Below, in pieces: positions 1 to 8,043 of a stretch of 63,215 nucleotides of DNA (position 1 is the stretch's first letter; every line of letters starts with the position of its first letter). The position numbers and the translations under genes were made by a program. The notes beneath the pieces are model-generated. The model was given only the letters and a program-made list of their open reading frames with translations, ran no database searches and had not been told where the DNA came from. Source of the stretch: Arthrobacter sp. ISL-85 (GTDB taxonomy: Bacteria; Actinomycetota; Actinomycetes; Actinomycetales; Micrococcaceae); contig NZ_JAGGPQ010000014.1 of assembly GCF_018613675.1 (NCBI RefSeq), positions 1-63,215 on the forward strand. The letters are read 5' to 3'.

Positions 1-528
1 ACCGAAGATCTCATGTCACTAAACACCGCTCCCGAACGGATGCACCTCGCAGGTACCAAGCTTGCCCTGCGCGACCTCGCGCGTCGATGGAAGGCCCTGG
101 ACGATGAGATCAAGCAACTCAACGTTCAGATTGACGCGCTGGTGACAAACGCTGCCCCCGACCTCATCCAACTCCACGGCGTTGGCACCGAAATTGCGGG
201 ACAGTTCCTGGTTACGGTCGGCGATAACACCCACCGGATCCGCAACGAGGCCGCGTTCGCGAAACTCTGTGGAGTTGCGCCACAACCCGCCAGCAGCGGA
301 CGGACCACCGGGCGGCACCGGCTCTCCCGTAGCGGCGATCGCGCAGCAAACAGTGCGCTCTACATCATCGCGATCGTCCGCATGCGCAGGCATGAACCTA
401 CCCGCGCCTACGTCGAACGACGTACCGCCGAAGGACTCAGCAAACGCGAGATCATCCGCTGCCTTAAGCGTTACATCGCCAGGGAAATCTACGCCAACTT
501 GCCCCCAAGCGACCACTTGACAATATAG
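1..528 (+). mobile_element. IS110-family transposase, C-terminal part, cut by the window edge
   Basis: The frame is open to base 1, so the N-terminal DEDD catalytic domain lies outside the window. What remains is the C-terminal transposase_20-type region: a helix-hairpin-helix-like stretch LHGVGTEIAG, then the conserved CGVAPQPASSGRTTGRHRLS and RMRRHEPTRAYVERR segments typical of IS110/IS116/IS902 transposases. The reading frame is intact to its stop at 528. The next bases (from about 536) belong to a different insertion sequence, so one element has been cut or joined here. I cannot tell whether the full copy outside the window is active. Confidence 0.85.
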
Positions 529-535
529 GAGCATC

Positions 536-709
536 GAGCGCTTCAATCGGATCCTGCAGGAGGAATGGGCCTACGCCAGGGCATACCGGTCGGAAACCGC
601 ACGTCAATCCTGCTACCCAGACTTTATCGAGCACTACAATCAGCGCAGGCCCCACACCGCACTCAGAGGCGCCTCACCCATCAGCCGCGTCATCAACCAA
701 CCGGGTTAG
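536..709 (+). pseudogene. IS481-like (DDE integrase-core) transposase remnant, C-terminal about 57 residues
   Basis: In the frame starting at 536 the sequence reads ERFNRILQEEWAYARAYRS, then HYNQRRPHTALRGASPISRV and a stop at 707-709. This is the final part of the rve integrase core of IS481-type transposases: the glutamate of the DDE triad sits in the VERFNR segment and is followed by the conserved W and the HYN..RPH motif. No start codon and none of the upstream two thirds of the protein are present. It abuts the IS110 fragment, so it is a dead remnant from nested insertions. Confidence 0.8.
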
Positions 710-1259
710 TACATCTAGCCGCCGCTGCACTTCTTCAGTCACGCACTCCACCTCCATCCACGTCTCTTTTCCAAGGGGACAGGTCTTCCGCAGCTGCAAG
801 AACCATCTAATAAGGCTACTTACTATCTTGTTCTATGGCCACCCCAGGACATTTCAGTCCCTGGATTGTCCTGTTGGCAGCAGGACCCGAAGACGGCCCC
901 TGCCGCGTCCGTTTCAGCCATGGGCGCCTTTGTGGGATGACGTGCTTGCTCTTCGCGGCGGTTGTACAGGCCCTCCCATGTCGGGCTGGAGAATACGAAG
1001 AGCCGGAGGATAAAAAGAATGGGAGCGGGCTTCCTTTCAGATCTGAGACCGGAAGCCAGCTCCCCGGCGGCATTTCCCCCGATGAAGACCAGAAGCCTCC
1101 CCCAGCAAAAGGTACGAACACGCGCCAAGGCACATCTTCTGGCATCAGCACTCCCACGTCAACAACCGACCATGCCGGGCTGGCTCTAATCAAGCCTCCT
1201 GTCCGGGTGCTGCGTGGCTGCGGACTTCCGTGGGTGCGTTGGCTGAAAGACTTGACGAC
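710..1259. other. Intergenic, no convincing gene
   Basis: Open frames here (for example 835-1275 on the plus strand) show no recognisable domain, no good ribosome binding site and a composition unlike a gene. CAGGACA (near 845) and TGTCCTG (near 867) form a short inverted repeat. The stretch probably represents degraded flanking DNA of the insertion sequences. Confidence 0.4.
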
Positions 1260-1561
1260 ATGGACTACGAGCTGAGTGTCATCCCCGGCTGCCCCAACAG
1301 CGCCGCTGCTCTGGCGTTGTACTCGAAAGCGCTCCTGGCAGAGGACGCTCCCGGAGCCTACGCCTCGTGGAGCCGAGCACGGACGCACAAGCCGAGTCAC
1401 TCAACTTTCACGGCTCGCCGTCCTTCGTTGCCGGCGGCCGCGATTTGTTCCACTCCACGGCAGCACCGGCCCTGACGCGCAGGGGTTTACCCGAAGCCAA
1501 CTTGCTTGACCGGTTTACCGCTGCTGGAGGAACTCCAAGCCGCGCTGCGCTCGGCACCTAG
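1260..1561 (+). pseudogene. Frameshifted copy of the thioredoxin-fold domain found at the C-terminus of the CDF protein at 17.4-18.6 kb
   Basis: Frame 1 reads DYELSVIPGCPNSAAALALY, matching DYELRTIPGCPNSGPALELF in the protein ending at 18627. After about 1365 the homology jumps to a second frame (ESLNFHGSPSFVAGGRDLF versus EMLGFHGSPSFIADGQDLF), and after about 1470 to a third (RVYPKPTCLTGLP...LRSA versus RVYSSEDRMAGLP...VRVA). At least two indels therefore disrupt it. The domain has a thioredoxin-like IPGCPN motif and resembles small actinobacterial proteins often annotated as alkylmercury-lyase-like. No upstream CDF membrane domain is visible, so this is either a decayed stand-alone gene or the tail of a lost fusion. 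Confidence 0.75.
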
Positions 1562-2202
1562 GCTCCGCCCAGCTGAAGAAACACCGGCAGTCCGGCTCGC
1601 CAACCCTAGGCGCGCACTAGAGTCAGCGCCCGACCCTGCATTCGTGGACAAGCGTGTCTCTTAATTCCAGGGACATGAAGTCTCACCACGCCGCGCCCGT
1701 TTAGAGGTGCCGGAAGGTCAAATCTTTGGGACTTTCAGCGGGTAACTGACCGCGTTTACTGAATCTGCACCCGGGCGATGACTCTTCGGGCTCCCAGGGC
1801 TGAAAACCAGGGGCACCCGGTTATTTTTTGCCTACTGGCGGAGCATCGCGTAGGTGTGCACGACTGAGCCGGGGCAACCCGAAGGGCAAGCAGCGGATGG
1901 ATTGTGGGAGGAAATAAAGCCAAGCGCCCACACAAGGCCTCCGCTGTGCAGCCGTCCGCAGGACGGTTGAGCCGGTGGAGCAGGCACCTACGATCCGCAG
2001 CCAGCAGCACAAACAAAAAACGCTTCTACAGTCCGGCGAAGCGAGGACCTTTTCAGCGCTTGAAGGACGCTGACCAGCACAAACTCTGTTGACGAGTATG
2101 TACATCCGTTGGATATCCCGGTAGCGTGCTCCTGTCGGTTATTGGGGGACGACGGGCTTTTGAGGAAGCTCCTTCGGCCGGCTAAGCGATTGTGGGGAGT
2201 CG
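1562..2202. other. Intergenic, nothing recognised
   Basis: I see no gene, RNA or strong hairpin in this stretch. Open frames on both strands (for example 1756-2016 minus) have no domain signature and unusual residue composition. Confidence 0.4.
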
Positions 2203-2592
2203 TTGGAACGAGTTGAAGTTGAAGGTGGCAATGGCACAGTCGTCCTCGGGGATGACGAAATCCTTCGCCTGCGTTGGCACCCCGGGGTGAGAATTGAGTC
2301 CGCCGACGCCCACGCCGCCATGGCGGCCGTAAATGCCGCGGCGGATGGCTCCGAGTATCCCTTGCTGGTGGACATGTCAGCCACAGCCTCCCTCAGCCGC
2401 CAAGCACGCTCCGTCTTCACCATCCCCTGTGCGGCCTCCCGCATTGCGCTGCTTGGCAAGAGCCCCGTTGACCGGATGCTCGCCAACTGGTCCCTGGGCG
2501 TGCGAAACCTCCCCAGCCCTACGCGCTTTTTCACTTCCAACACCGAGGCCATCACCTGGCTGCTGGAAAACCAAACGACTACCCGGACCTGA
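2203..2592 (+). CDS. STAS/SpoIIAA-like small protein (DUF7793-type)
   Basis: A 129-residue protein whose pattern fits the SpoIIAA/STAS-like alpha-beta fold seen in DUF7793-type actinobacterial proteins. It has an N-terminal strand pair (GTVVLGDDEILRLRWHPG), a helix (DAHAAMAAVNAAA), the central strand PLLVDMS, an alpha-helical ARSVF segment, then ASRIALLGKSPVDRMLANW and FFTSNTEAITWL. In STAS proteins the loop after PLLVDMS carries the regulatory serine; here it reads ATASLSRQA. Such proteins are thought to act in partner-switching or ligand binding, but no partner kinase is visible nearby. The start is a non-ATG codon preceded by GTGGGGAG. Function is inferred from fold only. Confidence 0.7.
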   Translation: MERVEVEGGNGTVVLGDDEILRLRWHPGVRIESADAHAAMAAVNAAADGSEYPLLVDMSATASLSRQARSVFTIPCAASRIALLGKSPVDRMLANWSLGVRNLPSPTRFFTSNTEAITWLLENQTTTRT

Positions 2593-3021
2593 CCCCACCC
2601 TCGCCTTCCCAGCGGGGTCCCGATCCCGGTCACGACGTAGAGAAATGCCGCCCGAAGACAAACCCACAAAACCGCCCGGTCATGGATCCCCTCTTGGGGC
2701 TGTTGGGACTAAGAGCAAGCACAAACATCGCAATCTAGCGCCGACATTCCTAAGGCGGCCCCCTTGAATGAGTGTCTGGTAAACGGCCGGGTTCACAGTT
2801 CCATGTCAGAACCGTTACGCAGCCAGCGGTGATGACCGAATGTGGGCGCCGACGACTGCGACTCTTGCTGCACCAAACTCTTCAAAACTGCTCAGCGCAG
2901 CATCAAGTGGAGGCCGATGTTCCTCAAAACCGGCCCGGCACACCAACCCCGAATGACCCGCTGGAGTGAATCGTGTATCCGCATAGGTGAGTGGGACGGT
3001 AGTGGTAACTGCCCAACTCCT
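2593..3021. other. Intergenic, nothing recognised
   Basis: Gap between the STAS-like gene and the convergent response regulator gene. I see no domain-bearing frame and no clear terminator. Confidence 0.4.
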
Positions 3022-3912
3022 TTAATTCCCACGATCCCTCTTGAGGGTAAGGGCAACGGCGGATGCAGCGGCCAGCGCATCAGCAAGCCGCATGGCGTCC
3101 AGTAGCCGCATGCTGTTGGACCGCCGCACGCTGCCAGCCTCGCTGGTGCAGATCACAAGCGCCGCAGTGACCTCAGCTATCAAGCCCGTGTCACGACTAC
3201 GCCTGTACTCCCGTGCCAGGTCCTCCGTGTTCTCAAGCGCTCCAGAGACAAACACCGCGACCTCGGTCCTGCGTGCCATGTCAAATTTCATCAGCACCGA
3301 TGAGACCATGCTCTTCACCGTCTTTTCGGCCAAACACATTTCCTGTCCGATCTGGCGGTTAGTCAACCCGCGCCCCACTCCGACCGCCACTTTCATCTCC
3401 TGGTTTGAAAGCATCCCGAACCTAAGATCCGGCCCGTTCGTCTCGTTCGCCCGGATCGGAGCCAGGATCCCGGCCTGGAAGCGGCGGCTGTAGGCGGTGT
3501 ATCCATGCACCGCCCGCCGTATCAGCCTGAGCTGCTCCGAGTTGTCATCCTGTTGCGACAAGCATCCCCAAGCACCGGCCAAGATAGCCGAGATCAGAAC
3601 GGTTTCGTCGGTTTCACCCGTCATCAGCACACAACGGACGGTCGGATCAGCAGCTGCGATAGTTCGACACAGCCCGCTGCCGGAACCATCGGGAAGGTCG
3701 TCGTCGATGATGACCAGATCCGGACGCAACGCAGGAATTCGTCGTGCGGCCTGGCGAACAGACGCCGACTCACCGGAAACGCTGAACCCGTTAGCCTCCA
3801 GCAGCCCCTGCAAACCCCGCCTGACGAGCTCTTCACCACTCACGACGTACACACTCTGGGCCAAGGACTCCCCACCCAGGCCATGGTCAGTCACCATTTC
3901 GTTTCCGTTCAT
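3022..3912 (-). CDS. LuxR/NarL-type response regulator with an atypical receiver domain
   Basis: A 296-residue protein. Residues about 20-135 form a receiver-like domain with the candidate phospho-acceptor D70 in LVIIDDDLPDG. The acidic pair normally found after beta-1 is replaced by VVSGEE, and the conserved lysine near the end (usually LLKD) is replaced by LSQQD. The receiver may therefore not be phosphorylated in the usual way. Residues about 165-225 form a LuxR-type helix-turn-helix (LSNQEMKVAVGVGRGLTNRQ, then KTVKSMVSSVLMKFDMARRTE). A C-terminal extension of about 60 residues is unusual for NarL proteins. No sensor kinase is adjacent. AAGGG lies just upstream of the first ATG; a second in-frame ATG sits five codons later. 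Confidence 0.8.
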   Translation of the reverse strand: MNGNEMVTDHGLGGESLAQSVYVVSGEELVRRGLQGLLEANGFSVSGESASVRQAARRIPALRPDLVIIDDDLPDGSGSGLCRTIAAADPTVRCVLMTGETDETVLISAILAGAWGCLSQQDDNSEQLRLIRRAVHGYTAYSRRFQAGILAPIRANETNGPDLRFGMLSNQEMKVAVGVGRGLTNRQIGQEMCLAEKTVKSMVSSVLMKFDMARRTEVAVFVSGALENTEDLAREYRRSRDTGLIAEVTAALVICTSEAGSVRRSNSMRLLDAMRLADALAAASAVALTLKRDRGN

Positions 3913-4685
3913 TCGCCCTTAAAACCAAAAGGCGCTTGCTACTCTCCTGCTGCCACCCTGGCCCCACCTTGAAAAGGAAAACAGTTACTCAACCCACAGG
4001 CTTCTGTCCAAAAAGCAAACGGACTTGCCGACTCACTTGCAAGGCTAGCCCTATAAGCAGAATCCGGACACGCCGCCCGGGTTCCAATCCAGGACAGCCT
4101 GCCGCTGCCAGCGCAAAGCCATCCCCGATTTGACGCCTATAGGAGCACCGGCTAAAGGTTCACCGAGACGGGCACAGGACGTCCGGTGGACGGCATGAGT
4201 GCCGGCCACCGGACGTCCCTTCGGATCCGCGCGAACAACTCCACTCTCGACTCCATCCAGACCAGCCTTCCGCCGCATCCATCCACTGATGGATCCAACG
4301 TTGAAGGCGGGGCCACAAATAACCGTCACAGGTGCCCGGCGAGTCATGAAGTGGGGCCAGATATAACCGTCCTACCGGGGCCATCCAAACCTGTCACAGT
4401 CAGCGAAGCCTTGGTGTTGTGCCCGAGGGCACTCTGAGATCTCGTGACACTAGCCATACGAGGCTTCTCACCGCCGGTCTAGAACGCATAAGTCAGTGGC
4501 CTAAGGTGTCCCAGTCCCAGCTCTGATTTTCGATTCCCTACCCTCTATGTACCTTGGAAGACACGGTCTCTAAAGAGCCGGCTTCCCGCGCGTCCAATTA
4601 GCCTGGGTCAGGTGCTTGGGTGCATAGGTGCGGATTACGACCAGCGGTCTCACTGAAGGCTACGTAAGCGGGAAGCGATATCGTT
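3913..4685. other. Intergenic, no convincing gene
   Basis: No frame with a recognisable domain. A GGGTTCCAATCC stretch near 4079 resembles a tRNA T-arm only superficially. The region reads as degraded DNA. Confidence 0.4.
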
Positions 4686-4982
4686 TTGAATGGCCGTTTC
4701 GAGCAGTTCGCCGTACCGGTTCGCTCGATCGCCAACACACCAAACGCTGGGAGTAGATTGTCCACGCCATCAGACCCTCGTTTCGAAAGCGTCGACCTCA
4801 CCGGATGGCTGTTGGATAGGGACGAACCTGCAGGTGAAAATGAAAAAGCCTGGTTCAGGGATCCCACTGCCCCCGACCACCGTTGGATATACAAGCCGAA
4901 TCGCCAACACCGCAGTGAACATGAGGACCGCTCTGAACTAGTTGCAGAAGCTCGGCCTTCCTTCCACCGCGGCTCCCTTTGA
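4686..4982 (+). pseudogene. Possible fragment of a HipA-like kinase N-terminal region
   Basis: The 98-residue frame contains LLDRDEPAGENEKAWFRDPT and DHRWIYKPNR, which recalls the segment of HipA-like proteins in which a tryptophan-rich strand precedes the ATP-binding lysine (W.FKP/KPN). The frame then runs out, and the following frame (4942-5133) reads KLGLPSTAAPFEI before continuing into sequence I do not recognise. No kinase catalytic loop (HxxD/N) or DFG-like motif is present. If the match is right this is a short dead remnant; it could also be an unrelated hypothetical protein. Confidence 0.3.
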
Positions 4983-5439
4983 GATACTGGCCCGGTCATT
5001 TGGAAAGCGTGTTGCAGACACTTACGAGATGTTTGCGGAGCCTCACGTCGATTTGACGGCGGACTCGCTGCGCTTCTTAGTTCCCATCCACGGACTCAAG
5101 TATCAGAGCAGCGGGGCCCGCGAACTGGGTTGACTCTGGACGGCTTAAGGATGAAGCCGCACTTCGGGTTATTCCAGAGCCACACAACCCGGCAGATGTG
5201 CGGGCGCAGGCTGTATTCGCCCCAACAGGCGATCAAGCTGGGCTATGTGCCAGCGCCGGTTTTGGATTACGTGCAAATTCTGGACCAATCCGGGTCCTTC
5301 ACAGCCGACGTAGCGGCTGTGAACCCTTCATCGGACGGTCTACACCTCCGGGTGCTTATGCGGCTGGAGTGGAGGGCGCACGTGCCCTTGGATGCTTGAC
5401 TCACCAACGGTGAGAGCGGATTCACCCCGACGCTCGAAA
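4983..5439. other. Intergenic or degraded coding DNA
   Basis: Two short plus-strand frames (4942-5133 and 5130-5399) look partly protein-like but match no family I know and lack good ribosome binding sites. I do not call a gene here. Confidence 0.35.
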
Positions 5440-5655
5440 TTAACCGGGGTCCCTGGTTTCCAGCACCGCGAGCACCTGCCGTGCTGCGTCCAGATGATGC
5501 ACGGCCGCGCCCACGGCATTACGCGCCGTGCCGTGCACCTGCTCAGCATCCCGCGCGAGCGTGAGGAGATCATCCTCAATCAGATACCCCAGCCTGTCCT
5601 GTACATCCAACAGCAGGCGGTAAAGCTCATCAGCAGTAGCGGTATCGATATTCAC
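5440..5655 (-). CDS. Small hypothetical helical protein (71 aa)
   Basis: Starts at GTG (5655) with GGAG seven bases upstream. The product is predicted to be almost entirely helical and acidic (ELYRLLLDVQDRLGYLIEDD, then AVHHLDAARQVLAVLE). Its start lies three bases after the stop of a resolvase C-terminal remnant read on the same strand, so it was probably translated together with that resolvase before decay. I do not recognise the family. The position suggests an accessory to a recombinase or plasmid maintenance function, but that is speculation. Confidence 0.55.
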   Translation of the reverse strand: MNIDTATADELYRLLLDVQDRLGYLIEDDLLTLARDAEQVHGTARNAVGAAVHHLDAARQVLAVLETRDPG

Positions 5656-5658
5656 TGG

Positions 5659-5735
5659 TCATCTCCCATTTTTCGGGTAGCGGTACACGGAGGCGCGCGA
5701 GGCGCCGATTAGCTTCTGGATCGCGGCGAGGTACC
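5659..5735 (-). pseudogene. C-terminal helix-turn-helix remnant of a serine resolvase
   Basis: Reading the minus strand toward the stop at 5661-5659 gives LAAIQKLIGASRASVYRYPK, the Hin-type helix-turn-helix that ends small serine recombinases (usual form: GVSRATVYRYL). The catalytic domain belonging to this tail is missing. A second resolvase remnant with its own C-terminal helix-turn-helix begins immediately upstream (5746), so two recombinase genes have collapsed together here. Confidence 0.6.
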
Positions 5736-5745
5736 TTATCATTCT

Positions 5746-6215
5746 TCACGCGGAGCGCCGCTGGAGCTCACGGTAGACCGTGGTCCGGGATACCTGGAAC
5801 AGCTCCGCCAATTCAGCCTGCGTATGCTCCCCGGCGTCGTGCAGCATCAGAAGAAGCTTCCGCTGCGTCTTGGACAATTTTGCCTGCTTGCCTTTCAGCC
5901 GCCCCTTCGCCTTAGCGATCGCCATGCCCTCACGGGTGCGCATCCGGATTAGGTCCGCCTCAAACTCGGCCACCATACCCAAGACGTTGAACAGCAGCCG
6001 GCCTACCGGATCAGTTGGATCGTGCGTGCTGCCGCCGAGACTGAGCACTACCCCTTTGGCCGTCAGTTCGTCGGCTATATCCCTGGCATCGGAAAGGGAA
6101 CGTGCCAAACGGTCAAGTTTCGTCACCACGAGCGTATCGCCGGCTCGGCACGCTGCCATCGCTTCACGGAGACCAGGGCGACCCTATTCGCTCCCGTCAG
6201 CCTGTGCCAGCCAGG
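5746..6215 (-). pseudogene. Serine resolvase/invertase, N-terminally truncated and frameshifted
   Basis: The intact part (137 residues, start near 6159) carries the core resolvase signature TLVVTKLDRLARS, then FNVLGMVAEFEADLIRMRT, a KAKGRLKGKQ linker and a C-terminal helix-turn-helix (TQAELAELFQVSRTTVYREL). Family members run about 180-200 residues and start with a YARVS..Q catalytic-serine segment. Upstream, the minus strand still encodes GRPGLREAM in frame after a TAG, and the preceding HRLTGANR is in another frame. So the gene has an indel at about 6190 and has lost the catalytic serine region. It cannot make an active recombinase. Confidence 0.8.
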
Positions 6216-6295
6216 ACCTCTTTTCCCTTGGATCAAGGTGACCCACACAATGGAAACGTCTTTCATCCCGAAGCCCGTGGAAAGCAGCTTAGGTC

Positions 6296-6805
6296 ATGGA
6301 TCCTCTCGTCTCGCTGGTAGCGCTTATTGAACCGCAGGACCTCAACGCCGTGAGCCCCGTCCCCCAGACGATCAAGGACAGGGACCTCCCGGAACTAGCA
6401 GACCTATACCTAGATGCTTACGCTGGCGGAGCATCTGATCCGGACGCAGCCGGGGCCGCCGCCAGCATCCACGCTGTCTTTGCCGGCGCCCGCGGAGCTG
6501 TCATTCCCCAAGCTTCCATGCTCAGCCGTGACGTAGAGGGCCGTATCACCGCCGCCATCATCACCACAGAACGAACCTTTCGAAGCGACAAACCCAAAAC
6601 AGCCTTCATTGCAGAACTTTTCACCCACCCTGACCAACGCGGGAGGGGCCTGGCCGAGCTGCTACTTCGTCATGCAATGCAAGCCCTGCACGAAAGCGGC
6701 TATAAGACCTTGGCAGTGACTATCAACAGTGCCAACGCCGCCGCTCAAGCCCTCTACCTGCGCAGGGACTTTCGCCGCTTCACCCCCGCAGTGCCCATCG
6801 ACTAG
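6296..6805 (+). CDS. GNAT-family N-acetyltransferase
   Basis: A 169-residue protein with a single GNAT fold. The N-terminal VSPVPQTIKDRDLPELADLY is followed by the beta-4 strand KTAFIAELFTHPDQRGRG, whose DQRGRGLAELLLRHAM matches the acetyl-CoA pyrophosphate-binding motif (Q/R-x-x-G-x-G/A). The final AVTINSANAAAQALYLRRDF is the typical motif B helix with the NxxAxxLYxxxGF-like ending. The substrate cannot be told; family members acetylate small molecules or protein N-termini. The ribosome binding site before the ATG at 6296 is weak, and a GTG start at about 6350, preceded by AGGA, is a good alternative. It is flanked by mobile-element debris on the left. Confidence 0.8.
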   Translation: MDPLVSLVALIEPQDLNAVSPVPQTIKDRDLPELADLYLDAYAGGASDPDAAGAAASIHAVFAGARGAVIPQASMLSRDVEGRITAAIITTERTFRSDKPKTAFIAELFTHPDQRGRGLAELLLRHAMQALHESGYKTLAVTINSANAAAQALYLRRDFRRFTPAVPID

Positions 6806-7101
6806 ATGTTGAATTGTGGATATTTTGTGGAGAAGTGGGCAAGTTTGTCGTGGCCTTCGCTCGGTGGCTCCCCTGGCCAAAACTTGTTGGGCTGAGCACA
6901 TCGACACTGCCCCGCTACCCGCCCCGGCCCGTTACTACCCGCACCAATCCGCGATGCGGCGTCCAAGAACTCGACCTCGACCTCGACCTCAGTGATCAGA
7001 ACCGTTGGACGGCCAACGGAAAGATGTCACCTCAGGCCCCATCCAGTCGGTCGTATCGCCCAGCGCACTGGGGAGTCAGGCTTGTGTCCAGGTCCCAGGA
7101 G
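6806..7101. other. Intergenic
   Basis: Gap between the convergent GNAT and CDGSH genes. It contains a short GACCTC tandem near 6972. I see no gene. Confidence 0.4.
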
Positions 7102-7422
7102 TCACTTGGAGGGCCGGGCACTGGGCGGGCTGACTTCCGCCTCCGGTTGTGTAGCCGCTTTGGCGACGGGCGGGGGCCCTGCAGCCGCCGGGGACTCAGC
7201 GGACGCCGGTGAGTCTGTGCGGAAGTTGATCAGCTTGTGGGTTCCGTCGCAGTAGGGCTTGATCGCCGAAGCGCCGCATCGGCAAAGGGCGATGGTCTGC
7301 CGGTGCCTGGGGACCGCTTCACCTGAAGGCGTGAGGATGTCGAAGTCACCGCGGACGAGGATGGGACCGTCGGGGCAAACCACGAGGGAAGTGTCACCTG
7401 GGTGTCGGGGGTTGTCGTTCAT
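7102..7422 (-). CDS. CDGSH-type iron-sulfur domain protein
   Basis: A 106-residue protein whose residues about 40-70 contain CRCGASAIKPYCDGTH, the CDGSH/zinc-finger signature (C-x-C-x(n)-P-x-C-D-G-x-H) that binds a 2Fe-2S cluster through three cysteines and one histidine. The C-terminal third is a proline/alanine-rich low-complexity tail. I chose the ATG at 7422, preceded by GGAAG, because the longer frame open to 8043 runs backward into a broken glycosyltransferase. The stop codon of the glycosyltransferase tail overlaps this start as ATGA, which suggests translational coupling. The iron redox enzyme encoded upstream is a plausible functional partner in electron transfer. Confidence 0.85.
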   Translation of the reverse strand: MNDNPRHPGDTSLVVCPDGPILVRGDFDILTPSGEAVPRHRQTIALCRCGASAIKPYCDGTHKLINFRTDSPASAESPAAAGPPPVAKAATQPEAEVSPPSARPSK

Positions 7423-8043
7423 GGGATCTTCCATTCTGAGCACGGGGGAACCGGAGCGGGTGCTGGGCGGATTTTGCCTGCGTGCCGGCGCCGCAGGACG
7501 GCCTCCGAATGCGCGGCTGTTTTCAGGCGGCTGCCTGCGTAGGGAACTCCACCGGCAGCTCGGAGCGCCACCGCGGCCCACACACAGACGGCGCGTTCCA
7601 GCCCGGTTGATCAACGCCCGGGAGGTATCCCAGCAGGCATGCCACGGCCAGGCACTGAAGTAGTTTTGCGGCCGCACGATGTCGGCCTCATCCAGCCCGG
7701 CTACGACGGCTGCAAGGGAATCCCGGGTGTACCGCACATCATCGTCGGCGATGACCAGCCTGTCGGCAGCGCTGGCCCGCACGCCGGTCAGGACTGCCCT
7801 GACCTTTCCATTGCCCTCTCCACCGGGCGCGGGCCGGAGGTGTGTCACGGAGGGCGGAAACCGGGCCCGGTGGTACTGGAACAGTTCATCGGGGGATCCG
7901 TCCACCACTGTCACGGCGATCCACCCGCACAGCTGCTGCAGGTAGGCCACGAGGCTGTCCAGCGACGAGTCCTCAGCCCACCGCAGCCGCAGGATGTACT
8001 CGTCCTTGGGCCCAGAGAGGACAGGCGGCGCCGCGGCCGTCAT
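7419..8043 (-). pseudogene. Family 2 glycosyltransferase, internally deleted and frameshifted
   Basis: The first about 150 residues look like a GT2 nucleotide-sugar-binding half: EYILRLRWAEDSSLDSLVAY, then WIAVTVVDGSPDE and the metal-binding DDD in RLVIADDDVRYTRDSL. After ALINRA the frame shifts. In the next frame the normal tail is recognisable (ERAVCVWAAVALRAAGGVPY, GSRLKTAAHSEAVLRR) and ends in a stop overlapping the CDGSH start. The middle of the enzyme (acceptor site, about 80 residues or more) is deleted. The frameshift creates a long open frame that artificially fuses the fragment to the CDGSH protein. The start overlaps the stop of the upstream redox enzyme gene as ATGA, so the original three-gene operon is still visible. 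Confidence 0.8.

Noticed and set aside
835..1275. 146-residue plus-strand open frame
   Set aside because: No domain, no ribosome binding site, runs into the pseudogene at 1260 in another frame.
4070..4095. Possible tRNA T-arm (GGGTTCCAATCC)
   Set aside because: The T-loop lacks the conserved purine after TTC, and no acceptor, D-arm or anticodon arm can be folded around it.
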